Origin: Albula goreensis
Taxonomy: Eukaryota; Chordata; Actinopteri; Albuliformes; Albulidae
Length of the DNA stretch: 64,000 nt
NCBI GenBank assembly: GCA_022829145.1
Contig: CM040746.1
Coordinates: 1,706,731 to 1,770,730, forward strand
Direction of reading: 5' to 3'
Shown here in pieces: positions 10,701 through 24,141 of the stretch (positions are counted from its first letter, which is position 1; each line of letters opens with the position of its first letter). A model generated the notes under the pieces. That model was given only the letters and a program-made list of their open reading frames with translations, made no database searches and had not been told where the DNA came from. A program made the position numbers and the translations under genes.

Positions 10701-13700
10701 CAGTGTGTGGATGGGCCCCACAGTCTGCATCCTGTTAAGGCACTGTTCCAGTGTGTGGATGGGCCCTGCAGTCTGCATCCTGTTAAGGCACTGTTCCAGT
10801 GTGTGGATGGGCCCCACAGTCTGCATCCTGTTAAGGCACTGTTCCAGTGTGTGGATGGGCCCCACAGTCTGCACCCTGTTAAGGCACTGTTCCAGTGTGT
10901 GGATGGGCCCCACAGTCTGCATCCTGTTAAGGCACTGTTCCAGTGTGTGGATGGGCCCACAGTCTGCATCCTGTTAAGGCACTGTTCCAGTGTGTGGATG
11001 GGCCCCTGCAGTCTGCATCCTGTTAAGGCACTGTTCCAGTGTGTGGATGGGCCCCACAGTCTGCATCCTGTTAAGGCACTGTTCCAGTGTGTGGATGGGC
11101 CCCACAGTCTGCATCCTGTTAAGGCACTGTTCCAGTGTGTGGATGGGCCCCACAGTCTGCATCCTGTTAAGGCACTGTTCCAGTGTGTGGATGGGCCCCA
11201 CAGTCTGCATCCTGTTAAGACACTGTTCCAGTGTGTGGATGGGCCCCAGTGTCTGCATCCTGTTAAGGCACTGTTCCAGTGTGTGGATGGGCCCCACAGT
11301 CTGCATCCTGTTAAGGCACTGTTCCAGTGTGTGGATGGGCCCGGCAGTCTCATCCTGTTAAGGCACTGTTCCAGTTTGTGGATAGAAAATGACTTTTTCT
11401 AAACTTGGATAAATTTGTCCTGGACTGGAACATGTAGGAGTTGGATGGAGTGGAGAGAAGGCACAAAGATGAATGAAGGAGTGGAGGACCTTTGTTTGAC
11501 CGTGGAAGGGACAGAGAGGCCAGCCAGAAGGAGAGGTGTCAGGGAAAGAGGCCAAAAAGAGTGAATTCATCTTCCAATTATGGAAGGTAATTAGCAGCTC
11601 CAATTAAAGCTTGACTGATGCTTCTTGAAGTATTGATGCTCTGGGAGATTGAGTATCGTGGCACAGTGTCAGAAAGACATCTGCAGGGGCCTGTAAACAC
11701 TTTAGCTTCTGATTGGCCAGTACACTGCAGGAGATAGAGGTCTGATTGGCTGATAAGAAGCAGGTGCTTATGAAGCAGTTAGCAAACAAAGGAAGGTGAA
11801 AGGTGTCTGTTACTTGGGTGGCATTGACACAGTGGGGATGTTTCACTGCAATTGCTGTCATTCTGGCAGTTTTGATTTGCTTTGACAGTTGTCAAAACTG
11901 TTTTGGATAATATAACCATTAAATGTTAAACATTAAACCTTCACCTGTGGACTGAATTCTTTGTCATTGCTTGCCCTCTTGCCATATGAGCAAGCTCACA
12001 GTTACGTAAAGGTTTGCCACATACCCCTATATGCAAACACACACAGTCACTCTTTCGTACTCGCACACACAAACCCATACCCCCCACCCCCGCCCCCTCA
12101 CACACACACACACATACACACACACACACACACACAGTACCAGTACCCTAACACATGCACACAAATATACACACACTCACACACACACACATAAACAGGT
12201 ACCCACACCCCCCCCAACCCCCTCATACACACACACACACACATCTGCACACACACACATCTGCACACTCATACACACATGCATGCATGGGTACCCTAAC
12301 ACGGCATTTGTCAAATGATACATAGATATTATTATTATTAGTAGTAGTAGTTGTCGTAGTAGTATGATTATTGTGCCCTCTGTTTCCACAGAACATTATT
12401 AACATCAATTAACAACAATTATATCAAGAAACCTACAACAGAAGTGCTTTGGCTGAACATTACATGTTCAAAAACAACAATTGTTTTTAAGTACTTCAGT
12501 TTGATTAGCCAGTTTGTCCCTTTTCCTTTTAAAGAAATCCTCCGATTTGTTTCTGAGATGTTCATTGTTTTGCCAGCGCAATTTCGATAGTTTCATAGCT
12601 TCGTTGCTTAGCATGGTTTGGCAAATGACACAGACTGGCTTTGGGGGGAAGGTATCGCTGGAAATGAAACCAAATTTAATATGTTAGGCGTAGTTATGAG
12701 TAAATTGGCAATGTTATTTTTGATTCTGGTTTATCATTTAAATTAGCATTGTTAGATGCTGGTTGTTGCCTAAAAAAGGAATATAGATTTGCTTGCTTGG
12801 AACATGCCATTATTAAAGAACAGCTTATGTAACGTGCGATTGAGTGAGTTCTGAAATGACTGAGAGAACAAAGGGTGCAAGTTTTCGCGGGCGGGAACAC
12901 TTAACATTCTAGAATCTTGAAAAAATGTTACTATTTTTGAAGCAAGAAGTTCAGTCAAGGGGGCGGGGTCCTAGCGAGTGACAGAAGCACCTGGTATAAT
13001 TTGACTGATGCAGCGGCAGGGCTCTGCGGACCGGCAGTTTCCTCATTGTGGACTGCGGTGCCAGTTCGCGGCCCATAGCTTGAGAAACGCTGCACATGCA
13101 TACAACCGCACCCATACACAAACACACACACACACACAAACACAACCTTCATACATGAATAGAAAGCTTGCATTTTCTCTTGTTTGCTAGCATTGTTTTC
13201 TCATCCATAAAGTTTATTCATAAATGTGTCTAATGTAATTTTGTAAACAGGTTGTTTCCTCATTTTCTGAAGGTGTCTCACTGGAAACTAGAATGCTTTT
13301 GTCTGTGATGCTGACAATACTCCAAATGTGTGCGAATATCCCCACATCCTTTAATATTACAGTGATATTATTTGAAGTATCCCTAAGTTCTTTCTTTGCA
13401 CTTGATGTTGTTTGCTCTGATAAATGAATGTGGTGTAAATACTCCCTCCCTCCCTGACCAGCTGCCTCGGGGCCGGAGGACGTGGCGCTATATGTGGGGA
13501 TTGTTGCTGTGGCGATCTGCCTGACGCTACTGCTGATCGTGGTGGTGCTGGTGTACCGGAGGAAGAAGGCGGGGCTGGACGCCGATGTGGCTGACTCCTC
13601 CATCCTCACCACCGGATTCCAGCCTGTCGGCAACAAGCCCGCCAAGCCAGGTGCGTGGGCACCACGCCGGCCGCCACGCTGCAGTACGACACGTAATCCT

Positions 13701-13776
13701 GCGCCTACTCCTCATCCTCATCTTCATCCTCATCCTCGACCACCACTCCCACTGGAGTCTCTGCTTATCATACGCT

Positions 13777-13834
<58 letters not shown>

Positions 13835-14087
13835 TTTCTCCTTTGTGTTTGTGCTCCTTTGTGTGTGTGTGTGTGTGTCTGCACCTCTGTGTTTCTGTCT
13901 GTGCCTGTGTGTGTCTGCCCGCGTGTGTGCCTGAGTGAGTCTGTGTCCCGTTTATGTGTGTGTGTTTGTGCTCCTGTGTGTGTGGGTATGTGTGTGTGTG
14001 CCCATGTGTGTGTGTGTGTGCACCTCTGTGTTTGTGTCTGTGCCTGTGTGTATTTGCCTGCGTGTGTGCCTGAGTGAGTCTGTGTCT

Positions 14088-14134
<47 letters not shown>

Positions 14135-14758
14135 ACGTGCGCATGTGTGTGCACATGTGTATATGCGCATGTGCCCATGTGTTTGTGCCTGTGCTCCTGT
14201 TTGTGTGTGTGTGTGTGTGTGTGCATGCAGCCATGTGTGTCCATACCCTGTGTGTGTGTGTCTGTGGCTGTGTGTCTGTGTATGTCTACGTCCATGTCTG
14301 GGCCTGGGCCTGTCCAAACATCCTTGGAGTAAGATTGTTTGGGGGTCAAATGCAAAATTCAAACCCATTTATGTGATAGTTCTGCAGGTTGATGCTATGG
14401 TATATTTCTGTGCAGTACTATCCCATTCAGCCATTCTGATATCAGGGGAAGTAATTTAGTATCACCATTCTGTAAGTTGTGGGAATCGATTTTGAACTCT
14501 GGCTTCGGTGGGTTTAGCTGTGACCTGCTCTCTCCTGTGCCAGAAAGAGAGCAACACTTTTAATGTGATCACATGGATCTGAAGATTTTGAGCTGAGTTG
14601 TGTGTGCTAATCTTTCCCTGCCTGCTTGGATTCTGAAGATAAAAAGGAGGCAAGGAAGAGGAGGATACGGAGAAATATAGAGGAAGAGGAAACTGATAAG
14701 CTAATGTGAACTCTTCACTCCAAGCGTGTGTGTACGTGTGTGTGTTTGTATATATGTG

Positions 14759-14793
<35 letters not shown>

Positions 14794-15536
14794 GTGTATG
14801 TATATAAACATTTTGTGTGTATTTATATATCATTTGAATATGTATATGAAAGTGTGTGTGGGTGTGCTTTTTATGTGTGTTTGAGGGTGGGGGTGCATTT
14901 TTAAGTATGTGTGTGGGAGTAAATTTACAAGTGTGTGTGGGAGTACATTTTTGTGTGTGTGTCTGTCTGTGTGTGTGTGTGCGCTTGTGTAGGAGAGCAT
15001 TTGTAATTGTGTGTTTAGTCAGCTGTGAATTTTGGTCTCTGTAGCTCAGCCTGATTCTAGTTTTGATTCCTTTGTGTCTGTGCATTAGTGCATATGTGTA
15101 AGTATGTATGTAAGCATGTATGTATGCTGAAGCGTGTCAGTGTGTGTATTCTGACTCCTCTCTGTGTGTTGTCTAACAGAGAACTCCCACCTGCTGACCA
15201 TCCAGCCAGACCTGACCACCACATCCAGCAGCTACCAGGGCAGTCTGCGCCCACGGCATGACACCGCCACCAAGCTGTCGGTGACCAACGGCCCCCTGCT
15301 GGACCCGCTGCCCAACGGCTCGCACACGCTGCACAACGGCAAGCTGTCCTCTGACCCGGCTGAGCTGATGAACCGCCTGTCTGCGCAGGGGTACTTCAAA
15401 ACGCTGCCGCGTGACACCGCCAACACCTCCTACGGCACCTTCAACTTCCTTGGAGGAAGACTGACCATCCCCAACACTGGTGAGTCAGGGGGGTTGGTGA
15501 CCTCACCCTGCTAAACTACACACACACACACACACA

Positions 15537-15602
<66 letters not shown>

Positions 15603-18600
15603 GCAGGTGAACACACAGGCACGTTCACACACCCAAACACACACATACACACGCATCTCCGCACATTCACACGTGGACAAACACGCACACATACTCTCAT
15701 ACATGCCGACACACGCGTTATCTCTTACAATCATCGCGCTCATAGATTCACATCCCCTTCTGAATATTTATATCATCCCCGTTATTACAGTGTGTAACTA
15801 GATTAGTGTATTGCTTATCATGAAATGAATTTCCAGGCAAGCGGAACCCATTTTGCTGTGCGTTATAGCGTTTGGATTGGGCTTAATTTTGGTGAGAGAA
15901 CAGTAAGCTCTTCAGGGACAGGTGACGCCAATTATCTTCCTGTGGTGCGTCTCAGGGGAGACGCACTGCGAGCTTTACTGTATTTAGTTTTACAGTATTG
16001 ACAGAGTGCCGTTTGAAGGGGGGATATTGACTTAAACACGCCCACTCAGCATTATCAGCGGCGGCACAGGGCGCTTATTCTCAGCGCGCCACTTGCTCTT
16101 TAAGTTCAGCATCGGCGGCGTTGCGACCATTTCCCAAGACGGCGTAATGATGAGAACGGGCCATTCGGCCCGCCTTTGCTTGTCATTTACCTACTATTAC
16201 CTACAGTCTGCTGTTGGACTGTTTGTTGCTAGTTGGTAACATACGGGCTCTCCCTTTGAACGAGGATTTGCTCAAAGTTTGTCCCTTTTCGTGAGGGATT
16301 TTCTCCCTTCCGCTCCCGCTCCGAGGCTTGCTCTTGCTCTTGGTGTGGTACATAAACAGCTTTCCTTCCTCTTAGTGGAATAGTTAAGGTTGCTGTTAAA
16401 AAATGTTTAAGTTTCACTATCGTTTTTATTCTTATACATATGAACAGAATGAAGGTTTGTCCTCATGCCATTTGACTTGTATTTGAACTCTTCATTTTCC
16501 ACAAATGGTCTCGTTTCAATGCTTAGGTGCTGTACTTTAAGCCATTAAGACCGCGCTGATTTCACTTGTCAGTATATACTAATCATTTTAAAGTTCAACT
16601 GCACATTACAAAAACTCAAAGCATTTGGGCTATTTAGCAAGTGTTGATTATAAATCAAAGGAGGGTAAATTAAAATTATACAAGTAGCATAGTCAGACTT
16701 TAATCAACCTCACTTGGAATACTGGGTGCTGCATCGTAAGACAAATACTGAAGAACTCTTGAAAAAGTACAAAGAAAGACAGCTAAATTGGTTGCTGGCA
16801 TGAAACTTAAAAGCTGTAGTTATTTAATGTTTTCCAATTTAGTAAAAGGAGACTTAGGGGAGATTTAATAGAGGCTGTTAAATTAAAAAAAGGCTCAATA
16901 GGGTGAAAATTAATACATTTTTTAGGGTGAGTTCTGTCTGTAAACAAGGAGGCATAAACAGAAAGTAGTTAAAAGTAAGTTCCATACTTAGGAAGATTTT
17001 TTTGTTAATTTCAATAATTAGAATAGGTTGCCAGGTCATTTAGTTGAGGCAGAGACTCTTGCTGAGTTGTCCGGGATTAGTGAAGTATTGGTTTCTCTTT
17101 CCGTTTAAATGGCATTTATTCTGCATGGCATGCATTGTTATGTCTGAAATAATGTGACATTAGAAGTATAATTTGGCCTTAATAAAGGGCCATTAACTGA
17201 TTTTCAATTTTGAAGTCTCAACTGAGGATGGAACAAAAATCGACATAAATGACTGGGAACCAGAATTTAAACAGCAGGTGTTGCATGAGGGAATTGCTGG
17301 ACGGTGCGATGGCAGCTGCATTGTCAGCACTTACACGTCAGTGATGCCATCATACGATACCAGGTAGGGCTCCTTATCATGATGCTAGTATGATTAGTGG
17401 GCTGTGGGTGAGTAGCGTGATGCTGCAGTACAATTAGCAGGTTGTGAGCGCGTAGCAAGACGCTTAACAATGCGATAGCGGACTCAAACTGGGCTCACAC
17501 TGTGAAGTCCGAAACGTTGTCTGGCCAGAAATGGGGGAATACGCTGACTGTTAGTTGGCTAGTAGCTGTGCCAATCTCTGGGCCCGTCGCTAGGCGCTAT
17601 GCTCTGTGCTTCCCTGTGTTCGTACGCTTGCCCCAACCGTATGACAGAGGGCCTTTGTTTACCCCAGTCTCTCACCTGCAGCAATGCCTCCACATCCGTC
17701 TTCCAAAAACACGACAGCTCGCTTGTTCCCCAAATCCCTCCTCCTCACGCACCAAGCGCGACCGATTACGGCGGAGCCGCATAGAAAAACAGGCGCAGGG
17801 GCTTGTTCGTACAGACGCGGCTGGCAGCTGGCCCGGTTCCTGCGAGCGGGCGAGCCCCTGCGTTATTGTAAATGAGAGCGCGCGGTTCAAACGGAGGGAA
17901 AGTATGAAGTCGTCAGATTAAGGGAGAACGTGAGGATACCGCTTTAAGCCCTGCGTGCGCATCCCAAATCTCAGCCTGGTGTATCTTTGCTTCAACCTCT
18001 TCCTTAGACTTCAGTATCAGGACACAAGAGTCAGGTATTCAGCTAAGTATATATGAGCTCCTATACCACTTACACTGATACACTGCGCTGCATGTCTTTA
18101 GCACACACACCGATATACAAACACAGAGCCACATTCAAACTCTGCACGCACAAATGACGTGTACATAATGAACACATACTGAAAGCGTGCATGACTGCAC
18201 ACAAAAACACACCGACAATCTTTCACATACAATTATTCACTCGTTCACATACACTCTCACTTGTACACATAGATTCAATCGTTCACACACGCGCCCCTGT
18301 GTAGGTGTTGCAGCTGACGGGGAGGTTTGAGCTGAGCCCAGGGGGATCTATAGAGTCGTACCTGCTATGGGATATCTTTGACCTTCCCCTGCTGGATCTA
18401 TCTTACTCTGCCTCGCTTGAGTTCAACAGCTGTCACCGTTAAAGTCTCTCTGTGCCTGCTTCTCCATGGGATGAGTGTGACCCAAACTATGCCTCTCACT
18501 CTCTCTCTCTTTCCCTCTCTGTCTCAAATCAAATTTCAAATTCAAGATATTCAAGGCAGGAAATCTATATGTCAATATTGTCTAGGCATGCAATAGTACA

Positions 18601-21600
18601 TTCAAATATGAAAACAAATAAAAACCGCACATTGTACTCAAATGCAAATGTGCCGTCAACAGCGACAACAATATATAATGGTAACGATACTAATAAAACA
18701 GCGATTACTTCCACTGCTGCTGCGAATAAACAGTGCTAATACTCCTCTCTCTGCAGGGATTAGTCTGCTGATTCCACCAGAGGCCATCCCAAGGGGGAAA
18801 ATCTACGAGGTCTACCTGACAGTCCACAGGAAGGAGGATGGCAGGTAGGAGTCTCTACTCTGCAGGGCCCCAGTCAGCCATTTTGAGGGGGGTCCATCTC
18901 AGAATTTCATTGGGTGTCTCCCCAATCTACAGATAAATGATACGGGACAATACATTTTGCATCAGTTGCTTGATTAAACAGTCAAGGGGTTTATTTGCTA
19001 AAGGTTTGCATGTATAAAACCAAAAGTAGTGAGTCTGTATCTCCTGGCCTCAGCATACGGAATCTTCCAGTTTAGCAGTTTCCATGCGTATTGTCCATGA
19101 TTCTTAATTACACAAGAGACAACACTTATCTTTTCCTGTCCAGTAAAAACCCCGGGGTTATGTTTAAACCCACCCGATTAGGCATGAAATAGAAATACCC
19201 TATTTAAATACACCCTAGGCATGTTATACGTTTTACAGTACTTTTAAAAGCATTTTAAGGTCTTTAAACACACTTTTAAAACAATAGAAACACGTTTAAA
19301 CACAAAAACACAGCACAAAACATTCAAAGTTATGCGGAACACCATACACTGTAGGGAGACACGCGGAACTGTGACAGAACAAGGCAAGCAACGAGATGCT
19401 TCTAGAACACAACAGCCAATCTGCGGCTGAGAAAACAATACCGACACTCTGATTGGCTGAATCGGTATGTACGGCTATTCTATCGTGACGCGCGAGATTT
19501 AAACTCACAAACAATGCTGCGGAATGCCGCGAAATGGCGAAAATATAAGCGGTATTAAAATTAACAGGCCTTACAGAAAAAAACGCGTAAAATACCAGGA
19601 CCGCGAAAACTGAACCGCGATATGACAGGGGTTTACTGTACAGCACTTATTTCTGCATTTATTTTTTTTTTTTACACTTTTGTAACTCAGCAGTGTGTGT
19701 TGTCTTGACGTTTCCATCGGTAGGTCAGCTCTTGTGCCTCAAACTTTTTTTGTACCGTAATTATCTCAGCTACTTCCCTTTTTGATCAAACTGTCTATGG
19801 CTGAGATTGCCTCCAAAGCATGCACAATCCTTTATCTATGATTGGCTGTTGTGATTTACATAATTACTCCTTGATAATCACCTGCAAAGAGTGAAAATAT
19901 ACACACACACAAATATTTTATTTGAGATCTTAGTCAAGATGAGTTTCAAAGAATCAGAGAGCAAACAAAAGTTAACATAATGACAAATAATACAAATGTT
20001 GATGTTTTTTGCCAAAAAAAAAAAAAGAATAATTCGTTGTAAAATGCATCCTTTTGTTCTTGTAAGCGTTCATTTCAAAAACTGATTTCTGGCTCGGCAT
20101 GATAAGTGTAGGTCTTGCTTCAGTCACGTGTTCCAGGTAATCTCATCTGCCCCACAAAGAAAACCTATTATATATTATCATTGAATATGTTAGATGTCTA
20201 CCCGTCTTGGGGTTTACAATAATGGACTGTATAACGGGATTCATAACCTCTTTATTATATACAGCCCATACACAACAGCAGTTACTAAAAGCGCATTCTT
20301 CATGCTTTAATAATAAGAGCCCTGATGCAATAAACACTTCAGCAGTTATGTAATGTAGACAGTTTAAGCTTTTTTTAATGAAGGTTGCAGTCTTGACATG
20401 TATTCTCAGGAACTTAAGACCATAAAAGGCTTTAACTGGAACATGCATTTTAAGTAGCTGTAGATAAGCTGTAGATAGCTAAATTGATGCAAGTCTTGAC
20501 CAGAGCTTGTAAGCGAGGGTGTAGGTTTGAGTCGCTGGTTGGACTCTTTTGTACAGCCAAGCGAAATGTCAGGTTTATTCAGTAGCTATCCTGGTGTCCT
20601 GGGTTGGGGTGGAATGGCACTCATATTCAAACTGCACCAATGAATACAGTCTGTGCCGTTTAGTCTGTGCTGTGAGCCAAATTATTTCCCACTAGGAAGG
20701 ACTTGATCAAGCAGTAAAATATTATTGAAAGCCACACAAAATGGATGCTGCATTACATAATTCTAGAGTCCGAGAATAAAACATTGTGGTTTATTTTGTT
20801 CATTATGTTTTATCAACCAAAGTAGTGCATACCTGTTCAGAAATTCAGATCCCAGTGACATATGTTTTCAATCTGTTAACTATCACCAGCAGCCAGTCTA
20901 TTTCTTGTATCCACAGTCAGTGCTCTGTTATTTTAATGTGTATATACCACTCCCACACAATGGTTTTAATCTGACAGACAAGAGGAGTAAATAAGAAAAA
21001 GTTATAAAGCAAGTCAAAAAGTTACTTATTTGATTCTTCCTTCTAGCATTATGGAAGCCAGGAAGTTAAACAATATGACTCACTAAGAAGAAAATTTCTT
21101 ATTTATTATTGCATATGTGGTCTTTGTTTAAAGTATGCTCGCTGTGGCCGCTGGGTGGCTTGGGAAACATGTTTATGATGCACCTGTCATTCCTCGAATG
21201 GGTGTTGACGTCTCCTCCGACAGCACAGACAATAAGTTATTGGTAACGAATGTGCAATGTGGAAAGAAGCAAGAGCCAGTAGTCACATGAAACAGAGTCG
21301 TATATTTATAGGTACTTCCTCCTGACTTGGAAGTACCAATAAAAAAAGTCGCTGCAATGGGTTGGGAATTGGGATCTGTACGTAGCTGCTAGCCCGTAAC
21401 CGAGTGTGCGGATAATTGAGCAATATTTGGACAATATAAGACAATGTACATAAGCGTTGTATGCTTTATTTTGTTTGTTACACGTAGTTTCCGAGTGAAG
21501 TCCATTGTACATTCGTGTTTGCATAGCCAGGAACACCGTAGCATGTGTGCTACAAAAACAAAAGAACTGTTTCGACTTCACATTCGCTGTTAGGGGACGA

Positions 21601-23702
21601 AGCTATGGGCTGTGAATAGCTAAGCACGTTTACTTTGTTTTTAATGTTTTAATGCTCAGAATTGTACGATTACCACATCAATCTTACCGCGCATCTGTGG
21701 GGTACTCTGTAGGTAGTCTTTTTTCAGGACAGCAGTAAGCGAAACCAAGAGGTCACATCAAACTATACTTGTAGCCTGCTTCGAACGACATAGAATATAC
21801 CAATACATGGAATTTTGTATAAACTGCTGTTTTGTGGAGCATGATATGCAAGATAAATATGTGAATGTATTATTATAAGTGAAGTTTGATTGATTATGTT
21901 AATAATAATAGTAATAGTATAATAATAATGATAATGGGTTGAAGAGAGCCTGTTGTTGCTTCAACGGATGAGCAGGCATTTGGGTTTTGTTGACAACCCA
22001 GTGTACATAGGTTTATGTGTATTTTTTTTTTGTTTGTTTGTTTGTTTTTGAGCTTTTCTGAGTTTAGTTGTTTATTCGTTTGGTACTTGAGTACCTGCAC
22101 CCATATTGCACATCCAGGACCGATAAATAGCTTGTTACACGCTTTTTTGTTCATTTGGCTCTCTTACTGGATTTCGTCCTTGTTACTACGGCATCCCGTC
22201 ACAGGGGCACATAACCCATGCATGTCACAGACACACACACACACATGTTGAACGGAATTTATGCTGCCTGTCTTTAATTGGGTCTTTAGCATCGTGTGCC
22301 TACCTGCATATCAGAATGAGGTTTTTTGGGTAATCGGTATCCCATGCCTCCCCTTTCACAGACTGCCGCTGTCGGGTTGCCAGACTCTGCTCAGCCCCAT
22401 CATAAGCTGTGGCCCTCCAGGCGTGGTCCTGACCCGGCCGGTGATTCTCAGCATGGACCACTGCTCCGATGCCAACCCCGACAACTGGGCCATGCGGCTG
22501 AAGAAGCAGAGCTACGAGGGCACCTGGGAGGTGAGCAGGCCTGGATTCTCCCACCAAAACCATTGGGAGGTTAGTGGGCGGGGTCATTCCTACGAGAGCC
22601 AATGGGAAGTGAGCAGATCGATTGAAATGGCACAGAATATGACACGTGTTTATCGACGCAGTATAAACCCATTTCTGTTGGCGTAATTTCACAATGAAGT
22701 TAAGAACACCTCATCAGCATTTATCAGTGGCTTAGAAACGTCAGTGTGGTTCTGTAATTCAGCAACATTTTGCACAAGGAAATACATGAAGCGATTAGAA
22801 ACGTGGTGAGGGGGCGGAGTCAGTTTTATGAAGGTGAATGGGGTTTGAGCAGGAGGAGATCGTAGCTGAGTCTGAATCACAGCTGTTTCCTGACCGACAG
22901 GCCGTGGTTGTAGCACGGCTACGGCTAACATGGAGTAGGGTTATAAATATGCGGGCTGGAGCTGGAGAGCCGCACTGCTGTTAGCGGGGCATGCTCGCTA
23001 AATGAGCTCCCATTGTCTGCTGCTCTCACTCGAGCAAATGTCAAATGCCATACCTTTCATAATAACTGCAGAAGGAAGCAACTCCCAGTGTGTGTGTGCA
23101 TGTGTGCGTGTGTGTGTGCATGAGTATTTGAGTGCAAGTGTATGCTTTTGTTTGTGTTGGTGTGTATGTGTTGTGAATGTATAATTGTACTCAAATGTGT
23201 GTGCGTGTTTGTGGGTGAGTGTGTGTGTTTGTTGTGAATGCACATTTGTACTGAAATATGTGTGTGCGTGTGCATGAGTATGTGATTGCAAGTGTGTGTC
23301 TTTATGTTTGTGTGTGTGTTGTGAATTTATATGTACTCAAATGTGTGTATGTGTGTGTCTATGGATAGATATGTAAAAGGGTGCACGTGTGTGTGTGTGT
23401 GTGTGTATGTGTGTGTGTGTGTGTGTTTGTTTGTTGTGAATGTATATTTGTACTCAAGTGTGTGCGTGTGTGTGTCTGTGTGTGTATGGATGGATAGATA
23501 AACAGTAAACAGGTGCACATGTGTGTGTCTATGGATGGATATGTAAACAGGTGCACGTGTGTATTTGTGTGTGTGTCTATGGATAAACAGACAAACAGGT
23601 GTACGTGTGTGTGTATGTGTGTGTGTCTATGGATGAACAGACAAACAGGTGTACGTGTGTGTGTATGTGTGTGTGTCTATGGATGAACAGACAAACAGGT
23701 GT

Positions 23703-23742
<40 letters not shown>

Positions 23743-23824
23743 ATGGATGGATATGTAAACAGGTGCGCATGTGTGTATGTGTGTGTGTGTGTCTATGGAT
23801 GGATATGTACACAGGTGCACATGT

Positions 23825-23856
<32 letters not shown>

Positions 23857-24079
23857 CTATGGATGGATATGTACACAGGTGCACATGTGTGTGTGTGTGT
23901 GTGTATGGATGGATATGTACACAGGTGCACATGTGTGTGTGTGTGTGTGTGTGTGTTTATGGATGGATATGTACACAGGTGCACGTGTGTGTGTGTGTGT
24001 GTGTTTATGGATGGATGTGTGTGTGTGGTGTGTGTGTGTGTGTGTGTGTGTGTTTATGGATGGATATGTACACAGGTGC

Positions 24080-24141
<62 letters not shown>

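Larger units (their letters stand above)
7611..13461 (+). other. unc5a intron before the transmembrane exon
   Basis: 5.85-kb intron. It holds the donor copies, CA tracts at 7640-8080, 9050-9080 and 12030-12280, an AT-rich TAATTA-containing region at 8310-8790, the 48-bp minisatellite at 10016-11385, and a hAT-like terminal sequence near 13015-13095. The stretches 9100-9980 and 11400-11950 show nothing coding. Confidence 0.75.
13651..15179 (+). other. unc5a intron between transmembrane and linker exons
   Basis: 1.53-kb intron, mostly TG repeat. Unique sequence is limited to about 14330-14715, which includes a purine-rich patch at 14640-14700. Confidence 0.8.
15480..18756 (+). other. unc5a intron within the ZU5-coding region
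   Basis: 3.3-kb intron with the CA tract at its start, unique sequence at 15800-16680, a decayed LINE fragment at 16690-17060, and CA-poor unique sequence to the next exon. No gene found inside. The 139-codon frame at 17502 has no recognisable domain. Confidence 0.7.

Noticed and set aside
9821..11353. 510-codon open frame on minus and 470-codon frame on plus
   Set aside because: Both are translations of the 48-bp minisatellite. Identical 16-residue repeats on both strands, no domain, intronic position.
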